64,000 nt of DNA from Limnothrix sp. CACIAM 69d. GTDB taxonomy: Bacteria; Cyanobacteriota; Cyanobacteriia; CACIAM-69d. A program made the translations under genes and the position numbers. How positions within the stretch are numbered: position 1 is the first letter of the stretch; each line of letters opens with the position of its first letter. The stretch lies in contig MKGP02000083.1 in assembly GCA_001913845.2 (NCBI GenBank), positions 1 through 64,000 of the forward strand, written 5' to 3'. The notes beneath the pieces are model-generated. The model saw only the letters and a program-made list of their open reading frames with translations. It was not told the origin of the DNA and did not search any database. Positions 53,591-62,695 of this stretch are shown here, piece after piece.

Positions 53591-55321
53591 TTAAGAAGAC
53601 GACAACCTTGGTTCTTGAGAAATAGTGTAGGTGGTTTGGATAATTCCTTCCATGTTGTTACTTCGATCCAGACTATTACAATCAAGAGAATCCGGTGCAA
53701 GATGATTAGCTTCTGGATTTTGGAATTCCGGAAGCTCGTTCCAATTTTGAGGTAAAGAAATATGGAAAGTGCTGCCCTTTCCTAGTTCACTGGTAACCCA
53801 AATTTGTCCGCCATGCTGCTCCACAATCCGACGACAAAGGGTTAGGCTAACACCCAGTCCGCCGCGCGATCGGGAGTCGGAGGAGTCCACTTGATAGAAG
53901 GGTTCAAAGATTTGCTCTAGGTCTGTGGGGGGAATGCCGCAGCCGTGGTCAGTGATATGAAAAATCACATCCTGCGGCGAAACGGTGACCGCAAATCCTA
54001 AGACCGAGCCAGGCGATGAAAACTTGATGGCATTATCTAAAATGCGATCGAACAAATCTAAAATGGCATCGGGATCCGCCCAAACGGTTAGATCGTCGGG
54101 AATTGAATAAGTAATGGATAAATTTTGAGCTTGTAATCGATTCACCACGCGATCGTAAGCTCGATTGGCTAAATCTTGAACCCAACAGCGCTGTTTGGCC
54201 AGGCTTTCGGTAGAGGCTAAATCGGCCAATCGCAACACCACATCAATCGCTTGCCCCAGCCGTTCTGCACTGCGCAGGGCCACCGCAATTAATTGTTGTC
54301 CTTGCATGGATTGCAAATCACAACGCCCCGTGGCCAAAAGCTTAATTGCACCCTGCAAAGAACTGAAGGGGGTGCGTAACTCATGACTCACGATCGAGAC
54401 AAATTCATCCTTCATCCGTTCGATCGCCTTGTATTGGGTAATGTTGCGACACATCAGCCGCACACCATCACCCAACTTGCAGGCATCCACCCGAAACCAA
54501 CTGTTCAATCGCCGATCGAACACCTCGCGCGATTGGTTAGCCTCCTCCGTCACCACCGGCAGCAACCAAGTGAATAACTCTTGGCTGGCCCTTGCCGCCT
54601 GCTCCACTTCCGACTCGCCCATCACCACTGGCTCCGCACTAAACGGCACGGCCGCCCGTGCTCCTGGATCCGTGCCATGGGCCAGCAAACTACGCTGGGC
54701 CAGCACCGCCGCCGAGCAGCCCGTTGCCCGCTCCGCCGCCGGATTCACCAACCGCCACTGGAAATTCACCACCCGATCCCGGTCATCCCGCATCACCTGC
54801 AACACCGCGATCGCGTCCGGCGATAGGTTCAACACATCCATCAAAAACGATTGGGAATCCGCCAGCCGCAACTCCGCCTGTTTCCGTTCGATCGCATAGC
54901 GCATCGATCGCACCAGCAGCGTGGGCGAAATTTCCCCCTTAATTAAATAGTCTTGGGCCCCCAACCGCAGGGCATCAACCCCCGCCTGCTCATCACCCGT
55001 TGCCGTCAACACCACCACGGGAATTGTGGGTTGGGCGGCCTGAAGTTGGCGCAACGTCCCCAGCCCCACTGAATCCGGCAACGACAAATCCAGCAACGTC
55101 ACATCAAAACGCTGCTGTCGAATGCAAACCAGCGCCTCTGCCAGGGTGCCCACCGCCACCAGATCAACCCCCGACAGCAAAAACTCCGCCTTCCGCAGCA
55201 TGAGTTGCACAAGGCGAACGTCGATCGGGCTGTCTTCAACCAGCAACACCCGTGGCGAAAACAGCGAGGTCGATTGGTTGAGCAAGGGATTGCCCTGAGA
55301 TGCAGAATCAGAAAACGTCAT
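53591..55321 (-). CDS. REC-linked sensor histidine kinase
   Basis: A 576-residue soluble protein with an N-terminal receiver domain (about 20-140; LLVEDSPIDVRLVQLML, phospho-Asp in VTLLDLSLPDSVG), a PAS-like sensor part (about 160-310; NLSPDAIAVLQVMRD), HisKA (about 315-380; phospho-His in SIVSHELRTPFSS) and HATPase (about 420-540; N-box RILDNAIKFSSPG, G-boxes DHGCGIP and RGGLGVSL). The ATG at 55321 (MTFSDSA) is preferred over 55363. No membrane helices. The output regulator is not obvious. Confidence 0.92.
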   Translation of the reverse strand: MTFSDSASQGNPLLNQSTSLFSPRVLLVEDSPIDVRLVQLMLRKAEFLLSGVDLVAVGTLAEALVCIRQQRFDVTLLDLSLPDSVGLGTLRQLQAAQPTIPVVVLTATGDEQAGVDALRLGAQDYLIKGEISPTLLVRSMRYAIERKQAELRLADSQSFLMDVLNLSPDAIAVLQVMRDDRDRVVNFQWRLVNPAAERATGCSAAVLAQRSLLAHGTDPGARAAVPFSAEPVVMGESEVEQAARASQELFTWLLPVVTEEANQSREVFDRRLNSWFRVDACKLGDGVRLMCRNITQYKAIERMKDEFVSIVSHELRTPFSSLQGAIKLLATGRCDLQSMQGQQLIAVALRSAERLGQAIDVVLRLADLASTESLAKQRCWVQDLANRAYDRVVNRLQAQNLSITYSIPDDLTVWADPDAILDLFDRILDNAIKFSSPGSVLGFAVTVSPQDVIFHITDHGCGIPPTDLEQIFEPFYQVDSSDSRSRGGLGVSLTLCRRIVEQHGGQIWVTSELGKGSTFHISLPQNWNELPEFQNPEANHLAPDSLDCNSLDRSNNMEGIIQTTYTISQEPRLSSS

Positions 55322-56751
55322 ACGCCCGACTGTTTGGGCCTGGTACAGCACTTGCAGAGCCACATAAGTTGCACAGAAGCAGCAGACAACATCGCTACCC
55401 GAAAAACTTTTGAATTTTAACTGCGATCGACAGGCTCCCTAGTTCATCTTATGCGTTCCCCTGAATTGTCCCCATCGTTTATTGCCTGACCCGCAATCCG
55501 ATTCGTGATGAGAGCCACCCGATTCGCAATCGCTGAACCCTGGTTTCACCTTTCTTTCAGATTCAATTTTATTTGCAGAGCGAGATGAGATGCACCTGAT
55601 CAGAGACGAATTTGAGCGTCTCCTGTCACCCAGCCACAAAGAATTGATTCGGTATTAACAGAGAATTTAACGAAAATCTGATGAATGAAGCAGTTAAATC
55701 AAGCACTTTGGTCTGGAGAATAGAGGTAACTCCAAATAACAAATTGCTCCATGGCAATGTTTGAATTGCAACGGGATCGCGACATGACCATCAAGCCTTC
55801 AACTACACCCGCAATTACGACAGTGCAACCGCCATCGTTTATACCATCATTACGCGAAACCCCGTGTTAGTCATCAGGGAAATACTTCGCGCGGGGCCCT
55901 TGTCGCGACCTGCTGTGGGTAGATCACCCTCAACTTCCCCAGGCAACGGGCGACTTGTAGAAATTGTCCAGTCTTCCCCTCCATTACAGCATTTGAACCC
56001 TCCGGCCGCTCAGGATCCGCCCAATTGCCCTGAAGTGCGCCATCATCCGCTCAGATCGCTAATTCAGTGACCATCAGCCCATGCCAAAATGGTTCTATTT
56101 TAGAAAATTCTTTAAATAAATCACTTATAGTAAATTTCATCAGGGATCTAATCGGATGTTTTGCGAATCCCGATCCGTCAGGATCTTGTCTGTATGTTGC
56201 TCGTGCTTGGGTTGCAAAATTTGCTCAACAGCCTTGGAAACCATCTCGAAAACTATTTGTCATGGAAATTGATCATTATTAAAAGAACTTAACTTGAATT
56301 TTTATTCAAAGCATCCTTTTAAATTTGCAATATTAGATCACGATTTTTGATTTGTATCAGCTCCTGGCTCATTCTTGTCAGCAAACTTGCCAAGGATCAA
56401 AACTTGATGCAGTGCTATCAATTTATTATTGATTGATTTTGAGTGCGTCTGCTTTTGTGAGCTTTTTCAAAAAAGATTGAAAATCATATTTTTTTGAGAA
56501 AATTTTAACAATAAATATCAAAACAAAGTTTGAGAAATCGCAAAAATATTCAAAATAATTTCATATTCTAAACCGAACATTGATCAAAATTGCTTGATAA
56601 AGGTGAAGAGAACTTCAGGCATTCAGCTAAGCTCAAAAATGCCTCATATACCTATGAAATTCCGCGCAATTCTCGACTTTTTCACCTTTTCTGCCTAGTC
56701 TGGCATTGAACAGCGGTGGATCCACGATACCTATTAGAGCGAGTTTGGATA
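55322..56751. other. Long AT-rich intergenic region
   Basis: About 1.4 kb between the divergent kinase and EAL genes with no supported gene. GC falls sharply from about 56080. Besides the weak small frame at 55752-55922, nothing family-like was recognised on either strand, and no transposase remnant or rRNA/tRNA segment was seen. It may hold long leader regions. Confidence 0.5.
55752..55922 (+). CDS. Possible small protein of 56 residues
   Basis: An open frame from ATG to TAG, MAMFELQRDRDMTIKPSTTP at its start and ending ...RGALVATCCG, inside an otherwise empty region. No good ribosome site precedes the first ATG; a weak CGGGA precedes the internal ATG at 55785. No homology is recognised and no modifying enzyme lies nearby. 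Low confidence. Confidence 0.2.
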
Positions 56752-57990
56752 ATGTTTCTCATTTCTGACTCAGAGTTATCGCCCAGGGCGATCGACTTAC
56801 CCGAACCAAACCCATTCGATTCCCCTTCCCCCGCTCTTGCAACAGCCTCTTCGCCCGCTCACACGCCCGCTAACCTACCCGCTAATTTGTCTGCAAATCT
56901 GCCCCCAAATTTGCCCCAAAGTTTACCGGTAAGCAATCACCTCAATGCCAAAGATCATCTGAAAAATACTGCCAACACGAACAGCAATACCAACATCAAC
57001 ACCAACATCAACACCAGCGTTTCTCTGGGGTACGAATTGCGTGCTTCTTTGGCCTCAATTCACGGGGCCCTGCGACTGCTCACCAGGGATCAAGACTTGG
57101 TGACCGATCCCAACGCGCGGCGGCTGTTGCGAATTGCCATGTCTAACACGCATCGGTTGCTGAGTTTGGCCGTTGCGATCGAGGGCGAAACCCAACAACC
57201 CAACGTCCTTACAACCGCCGCGATCGAACGATTGAGGCTGGCCAGTGAATTGCAGGGGGCGGCTGAGCGGGGAGAATTTATGCTGGTTTACCAACCCGTG
57301 ATTTGCTTGGGCAGCGGACGCACCGTGGGTTTGGAAGCGTTGGTGCGCTGGGAACATCCCTCCCGAGGATTGATGCAGCCCAATAGTTTCATCGCGATCG
57401 CTGAAAGTAGCGGCTTCATTGCTGAATTGGGCCTGTGGGTCATTCGGGAAGCCTGCACCCAGCTTCGTCACTGGCAACTAACGGGGATGATTGACCCAAA
57501 TTTGTGGGTTAGCGTGAACCTCTCCCCCTGCCAATTATTGGAACCGAACCTGCTGGGGCAGTGCGAAGCCATCTTGCGCGAAACGGAATTACCCCCCCAC
57601 TGTTTGCACCTGGAGCTAACGGAATCCGTTGCTTTGGACTTGGGCATGGATGTGCTGGCAATTTTGCAAGGATTCCGGCAACTGGGCATTGCGATCTATG
57701 TGGATGACTTCGGCACGGGCTATTCCTCCTTGGCCCGACTCCATGAGTTCCCGATCGATGCGCTAAAGATCGATCGCTCATTCATCCTGCGGGAGCAGTG
57801 GGAAATCGTGCGGATGATCGCGCTCTTAGCCGATCACCTGGGGATTCAAATTGTGGCCGAGGGGATTGAGTCGGCACATCACCTGCACACACTCCAAGGC
57901 TTGGGGTGTCAAATGGCTCAAGGATTTTTAATCTCGCGCCCTTTGGATCCGGCGGCGGTGGTCAGCTTCATCCAAGATCTAGACTCCTAG
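56752..57990 (+). CDS. EAL-domain protein with a HisKA-like segment lacking the histidine
   Basis: A 412-residue protein. The N-terminus is low-complexity (PANLPANLSANLPPNLPQ and an Asn/Thr run), followed by a segment (about 90-145) that follows the HisKA pattern, GYELRASLASIHGALRLL, but with Tyr94 in place of the phospho-His. The EAL domain (about 165-410) keeps catalytic marks: EALVRW, SVNLSP, ELTESV, DDFGTGYSSL, LKIDRSF and AEGIE. It therefore probably hydrolyses cyclic di-GMP. No GGDEF domain. The ATG at 56752 is preferred over a GTG at 56716. Confidence 0.88.
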   Translation: MFLISDSELSPRAIDLPEPNPFDSPSPALATASSPAHTPANLPANLSANLPPNLPQSLPVSNHLNAKDHLKNTANTNSNTNINTNINTSVSLGYELRASLASIHGALRLLTRDQDLVTDPNARRLLRIAMSNTHRLLSLAVAIEGETQQPNVLTTAAIERLRLASELQGAAERGEFMLVYQPVICLGSGRTVGLEALVRWEHPSRGLMQPNSFIAIAESSGFIAELGLWVIREACTQLRHWQLTGMIDPNLWVSVNLSPCQLLEPNLLGQCEAILRETELPPHCLHLELTESVALDLGMDVLAILQGFRQLGIAIYVDDFGTGYSSLARLHEFPIDALKIDRSFILREQWEIVRMIALLADHLGIQIVAEGIESAHHLHTLQGLGCQMAQGFLISRPLDPAAVVSFIQDLDS

Positions 57991-59015
57991 GGAATCGCGA
58001 TGCGACGAATCACGTCACTCAGTAGTCAATTTAACGATCAACGCATGTAGCCAGATTTGTCCAAAAACCAAATAACCAGCAGCGGCTAATTGTCTATGGG
58101 AGCGTTCTTTAGCCGTTGCTGGCCAGTTCACCAGTTACGAATTTACGGATTAAATTTACGAATTATGAGCCTATCATTCGCGATTGTCGGTTTGGAAGTA
58201 TAAACACAGCCCCAGCAGCTATTACAAACCTAATTGTTAGAACTGTGCACTAGATCACATCCACGATCGTTACTTAGCTCCTAATATAGCTACCGTTTAC
58301 GGAATTGGTGTTCAGCCCTGTTGCAATCACGAAGGCAAAACCATTGCCTAACCCAGCGGTCTTTGAACTTGCGAGTTGAGTGCTGTTTCCCTTTCAAATT
58401 TTCACTACTGGGCTATTCCCCAGCCCCTTCAGCGTCTTGCATCAAGTCTGAACACCAACCTAGTCACTGCTCAGCCTAGAGATTAATCCAGAATTCAAAC
58501 CGAAAACGCTATCGAACAAGCGTCAAGCTTGGTTTGAATTCAGTATTAACACTTAATGATCGAGAGTTGAAATGATCGCTCTTGGCATAGCCTTGGCTGA
58601 GTAACAAGCTCCGTAGCTGATGGGTGTTAATTGTCACATGCTGGCAACCAATTAGTTGAACGATCGATCATTCTTTCCGAGTTTTTCACAATTTTTTCTT
58701 AAAATTCTGTGCGTAACTTGGGAGTGTTTCTGCAAAATTGCCAATGCTTCTAATCAACTCTAAATGAGGAAGAAGAATTGATCGATGGATGCCTGAAAAT
58801 GCCTGAAAACCAGGTAACCATTTACCAAATCTTAAAGAACTGGAATGTAAATCGACTACTGAGTTAGTTTCAAGATTAATCATAAGAGTAAATTCATTGG
58901 CTGTGAATAAGCTCTGAAAAACTCTGAGAAATTCCGGGATTGCTCTGGCGATCGATAGACCAAGAGGGATGCACCTTACCGAGGTCACTTAAGATCTTCG
59001 GCTGCCTTCCCCCGG
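57991..59015. other. Intergenic region before the PATAN-REC gene
   Basis: About 1 kb without a supported gene. A minus-strand frame at 58686-58988 (100 codons) lacks family features and a clear ribosome site. The region is AT-rich and probably carries promoter or leader sequence for the downstream regulator. Confidence 0.5.
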
Positions 59016-60353
59016 ATGCAAGTCACTCCTATGAACACAGGCGCAGTTGCGAGGCACGCTATGTCAAACCAAGTTGTCGGTCTGCTATCCCTCGCGCGGG
59101 CCATCGCCCAGGTGAACCACAATCAGGTGTCTGGAACGTTGATGGTTCGGCAGGGCCAAATCCATTGGCGGCTGGATTTTCATCAGGGCAAGTTGGTTTG
59201 CACCACGGGCAGTGATCATCGGGTGCGGCGCTGGCGGCGCGCTCTGCTGGGGCAACAGATTGAGCCGGTGGAATTAACGGCGGGGCAGCCTCCGACTTCT
59301 TACGATCCTTGGGAATATGCGCTGTTGAGTCGGGCGGTGATGGCAGGCCAGCTAGATAGCGGCAAGGCGGAGCATGTGCTGGCGGCGCTGACCCTGGAGG
59401 CGCTGACGCAAATTGCGATCGATGCAACAACTCGGTTGACTTGGGAGGCACGATCGAACCGATTGCTAGACTGTGCGGCGGTTGGCTCGGGACTGCATTT
59501 GCCGGGCGATCGCCTGCAACAGTTACTGAAGGATGCGCGGGACTTGAGCCAATTGTTGCCGAGTGACCGGCCGGCCCAAGCTTGGATCGATCGGGGGCTG
59601 TCGTTGGATGCCGGCATTGAGCTGGATGATAGCCGTCAGCACACTGCCCTGAGCCTGCAACCGCTGTTTAATGGCCGGCGCACCTTTTGGGATTTGGCCC
59701 TGAAGTTAAACCAGTCCCCTGCCATGACGGCTCGGATGCTGGGTTACTTTTTCCGGCAGCAGTTGCTGACCTTTCAGGTGTTGCCGGATTTGGAGTTTCC
59801 CCCCATGCTCTCATCCACGGGTTCCGCCACCCCGGCCACCAAAGCCGAACCGCCTTTGGTGGTTTGCATTGATGACAGCATGGTGGTGCTGCAACGGCTA
59901 GAACGAATTGTGACCCAGGCGGGCTATCGGTTCTGTGGAATGCGGGATTCGGTGCAGGCGCTGACGCAGTTGATTGAGCTAAAGCCGGATTTGATCCTGC
60001 TGGATGTGGTGATGCCGGTGGTGAATGGCTATGAAATTTGTGCGCAAATTCGCCGAGTGAAGGCCCTGGAGCATACCCCGATCGTGATTTTGACCGGGCA
60101 TGATGGCACGATCGATCGGGTGCGGGCCAAGTTGGCGCGGGCTTCCGAGTTTCTCTCGAAGGTTTCGGATAGCGGGCGAATTCTGGCGACGTTGGAGCGG
60201 CACTTGCCGAGCCACAATTCCACCCGCCCACATCCACCACATCCACCACACCCAGATCCGTCCCTGCCCAGTCGCAAGGCCAATGGGCAAGATCAGGGGG
60301 CTGGCTTCAGCGTGAATTCATCCCCCAGCGCGTTCAAGTCTGCTTTGGCCTGA
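59016..60353 (+). CDS. PatA-like response regulator (PATAN/DUF4388 plus REC)
   Basis: A 445-residue regulator with an N-terminal PATAN-type region (about 20-250; QVSGTLMVRQGQIHWRLDFH and TFWDLALKLNQSP) and a C-terminal receiver domain (about 285-400; VVCIDDSMVVLQRLERIV, phospho-Asp in LILLDVVMPVVNG, Lys in FLSK). PatA-like proteins include regulators of heterocyst pattern and phototaxis. The in-frame ATG at 59061, after a GAGG site, may be the true start. The TGA stop overlaps a possible relic of MITE family 2. Confidence 0.88.
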   Translation: MQVTPMNTGAVARHAMSNQVVGLLSLARAIAQVNHNQVSGTLMVRQGQIHWRLDFHQGKLVCTTGSDHRVRRWRRALLGQQIEPVELTAGQPPTSYDPWEYALLSRAVMAGQLDSGKAEHVLAALTLEALTQIAIDATTRLTWEARSNRLLDCAAVGSGLHLPGDRLQQLLKDARDLSQLLPSDRPAQAWIDRGLSLDAGIELDDSRQHTALSLQPLFNGRRTFWDLALKLNQSPAMTARMLGYFFRQQLLTFQVLPDLEFPPMLSSTGSATPATKAEPPLVVCIDDSMVVLQRLERIVTQAGYRFCGMRDSVQALTQLIELKPDLILLDVVMPVVNGYEICAQIRRVKALEHTPIVILTGHDGTIDRVRAKLARASEFLSKVSDSGRILATLERHLPSHNSTRPHPPHPPHPDPSLPSRKANGQDQGAGFSVNSSPSAFKSALA

Positions 60354-60391
60354 GAGGATCTTGAAGAGGATGGCGAAAAAGCCAAACTTGG
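60351..60391. repeat. Possible left-end relic of MITE family 2
   Basis: CCTGAGAGGAT at 60349-60359 is identical to the sequence at the left edge of the element at 29751, and GAAAAAGCCAAACTTG nearby resembles its next bases (GAAAAGCCAAAATTG). A short insertion separates the two parts and no right end is found. Tentative. Confidence 0.35.
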
Positions 60392-60589
60392 ATCAGCCCC
60401 ATAGCCCAATCTTCATTCCCGATTCATCCCAGTATGAATCCGGCGGGTGAACGGTTTCTGTTGCGCCCGAATTTGCCAAGATGCGCCCAAAGTGGTTCCC
60501 CGATTTGGTTGCTGGGGGTATGATTCCGGCATCGGTGGCCTTCAGGATGAGTGCTCAGTGAGCGATCGACTCGCCATTCATGAGATCTC

Positions 60590-60937
60590 ATGGGCCATCA
60601 GCCGTCATTCAACACGTCATTCAACGCCCGTCCCTTGTCTCATCATCTGCCCCATCATTTGATTTTGTATAGCAAGCCCGGTTGCCATCTCTGTGAGGGA
60701 TTGCAGGAAAAGTTGGAAATGGTGAACCTGTCGAGCGATTTGCGCCTCACGATCGAGCTGCGGGACATCACCACCAACGATCGCTGGTTTGCCGCGTTTC
60801 AATCCGAAATTCCGGTGTTGCGTTGGCTGGCGGATGGGGAATCTGAATTGCCGATTCCGCGGCCGTCGCCCCGCTGTTCGGTGGTTCAGCTCGAACAACA
60901 CCTCCGGAAAGCCTTTGCCACAATTGAGCCATCCTAG
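60590..60937 (+). CDS. Glutaredoxin-like (DUF836) protein
   Basis: A 115-residue thioredoxin-fold protein. After a variable 20-residue lead, the domain begins with LILYSKPGCHLCEGLQEKLE, where Cys-His-Leu-Cys is the redox motif, and continues with IPVLRWLADGE. The family is common next to other house-keeping genes and its target is unknown. It lies 15 bp before murE in the same direction, so the two are probably co-transcribed. Confidence 0.82.
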   Translation: MGHQPSFNTSFNARPLSHHLPHHLILYSKPGCHLCEGLQEKLEMVNLSSDLRLTIELRDITTNDRWFAAFQSEIPVLRWLADGESELPIPRPSPRCSVVQLEQHLRKAFATIEPS

Positions 60938-60952
60938 GAGAGGCAACCGCCC

Positions 60953-62488
60953 ATGGAACCCATGACTTTGCGCGAACTGCTGGCCAGCGTCTCCACAGAA
61001 CTCGTGATTCCCGACCATCCGGCACTCGATCGCCCAGTGAAAGGGCTGACGACCAATTCCCAGGCTTGCCAATCGGGCGACCTGTTCATTGGTCTGCCGG
61101 GAACTCGGGTTGATGGCGGTGAGTTTTGGCCCAACGCGATCGAGTCGGGGGCGATCGCGGCGGTGGTGTCGTTGGCCATTGCCGCTGCCCAGCCAACCCA
61201 GCCGGCCGGGCCTTGCCTGATTGGGGCGATGGATGTGGTGGGGGCTTGCTCAGATTTGGCGGCGGCGTTCCATGGCCACCCAACCCAGCAGTTGCAATTG
61301 GTGGGGGTAACGGGCACTAACGGCAAAACCACCACCACGCAATTGATTGAATTTTTGTTGAAAACAGCCGATCGCCCTACGGCGCTGCTGGGCACGTTGG
61401 TGGTGCGTTGGCCGGGCTTTGAGCAAACGGCCGTCCATACCACGCCCTTTGCGGTGGAGTTGCAGGAGCAGTTGGCCAATGCTCGATCGGCCGGGGCGGA
61501 CTATGCCGTGATGGAAGTTAGCTCCCATGCCCTGGCCCAACGACGGGTGCAAGGTTGTGAATTTCAGGTGGCGGTTTTCACCAACCTGACGCAGGATCAC
61601 CTGGACTTCCACAACACAATGGAAGATTATTTTGCGGCGAAGGCCCTACTGTTCCAGCCCAATTACTTACGGGGCCGGGCGATCGTCAACGTTGATGATC
61701 CCTATGGGGCGGCCCTTGCAGCTCAGCTCGATACCGATCGTTGCTGGTGCTATAGCATTGACGATTCCGCAGCCGATTTTTATTTGAGTGGTTTGAGCTA
61801 TGGCCTCGATGGGGTCAGCGGCACGCTGCACACACCGGCCGGCGCGATCGCGTTTCGATCGCCCCTGGTGGGTCAATTCAACCTGCAAAACTGGCTGGCC
61901 GCTGCTGCTGCCGGGTTGCACTTGGGTTTGGATCTCTCGGCAATGGTGCAGGCCCTGGCCCAGTTCCCCGGTGTGCCAGGTCGAATGCAGCTAGTCCAAG
62001 TGACCGATACGCCCTTGCCCCAGGACATTAGCGCGATCGTGGACTATGCCCACACGCCCGACAGCTTGGACAATGCCCTGCGGGCGGCCCGTCCGTTTGT
62101 GCAAGGGCGCTTGATTTGTGTGTTTGGTTGTGGGGGCGATCGCGATCGCACCAAACGGCCCATCATGGGTGGCATTGCGGCCCAGGAGTCCGACTGGGCG
62201 ATCGTCACTTCCGACAACCCCCGCACCGAAAATCCCCAGCGAATTTTGAACGATGTGGTAGCCGGAATCCCCGCCGCTGCGAACTACACTGTGGAGGGCG
62301 ATCGCGCCAAGGCGATCCAACGGGCCATTCTGGAAGCCCAACCCGGCGATTGCGTCCTAATTGCGGGTAAAGGCCACGAAGACTACCAAATCCTAGGCAC
62401 CGAAAAAGTGCATTTTGACGATCGGGAACAGGCCGAAGCGGCCCTGCGCCTGCGATTGCAAGCAACCATGGCAACTAATGCAAATTAA
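60953..62488 (+). CDS. murE: UDP-MurNAc-tripeptide synthetase
   Basis: Adds the third amino acid to UDP-MurNAc-L-Ala-D-Glu in peptidoglycan synthesis. The 511-residue protein shows the N-terminal UDP-binding domain, the P-loop VTGTNGKTTTTQ (about residues 116-127), central motifs and the C-terminal DNPR motif (TSDNPRTENP), which marks selectivity for meso-diaminopimelate. Start may be 60953 or 60962. Confidence 0.96.
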   Translation: MEPMTLRELLASVSTELVIPDHPALDRPVKGLTTNSQACQSGDLFIGLPGTRVDGGEFWPNAIESGAIAAVVSLAIAAAQPTQPAGPCLIGAMDVVGACSDLAAAFHGHPTQQLQLVGVTGTNGKTTTTQLIEFLLKTADRPTALLGTLVVRWPGFEQTAVHTTPFAVELQEQLANARSAGADYAVMEVSSHALAQRRVQGCEFQVAVFTNLTQDHLDFHNTMEDYFAAKALLFQPNYLRGRAIVNVDDPYGAALAAQLDTDRCWCYSIDDSAADFYLSGLSYGLDGVSGTLHTPAGAIAFRSPLVGQFNLQNWLAAAAAGLHLGLDLSAMVQALAQFPGVPGRMQLVQVTDTPLPQDISAIVDYAHTPDSLDNALRAARPFVQGRLICVFGCGGDRDRTKRPIMGGIAAQESDWAIVTSDNPRTENPQRILNDVVAGIPAAANYTVEGDRAKAIQRAILEAQPGDCVLIAGKGHEDYQILGTEKVHFDDREQAEAALRLRLQATMATNAN

Positions 62489-62695
62489 TGCAAACTGAAG
62501 CAGGTTGAAGCATCTGGATCGGACTCCATGGGGTTCAGCGATCGAAAAATCAGGGGCGCATCCCAAGCTCCGACCCCGCTCGGCTGCAATCCGTTAGTTG
62601 AATCTGTTAAAAACTGTTAAATCTCATCCCTGAGCGCCCCCGTTTGGATTTGCCCGTGATTCTGTGGAAGATTGATACCGTTTCTGCGAAGTTGC

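Noticed and set aside
58686-58988. 100-codon minus-strand frame
   Set aside because: No family resemblance, and its start overlaps the likely promoter region of the next gene.
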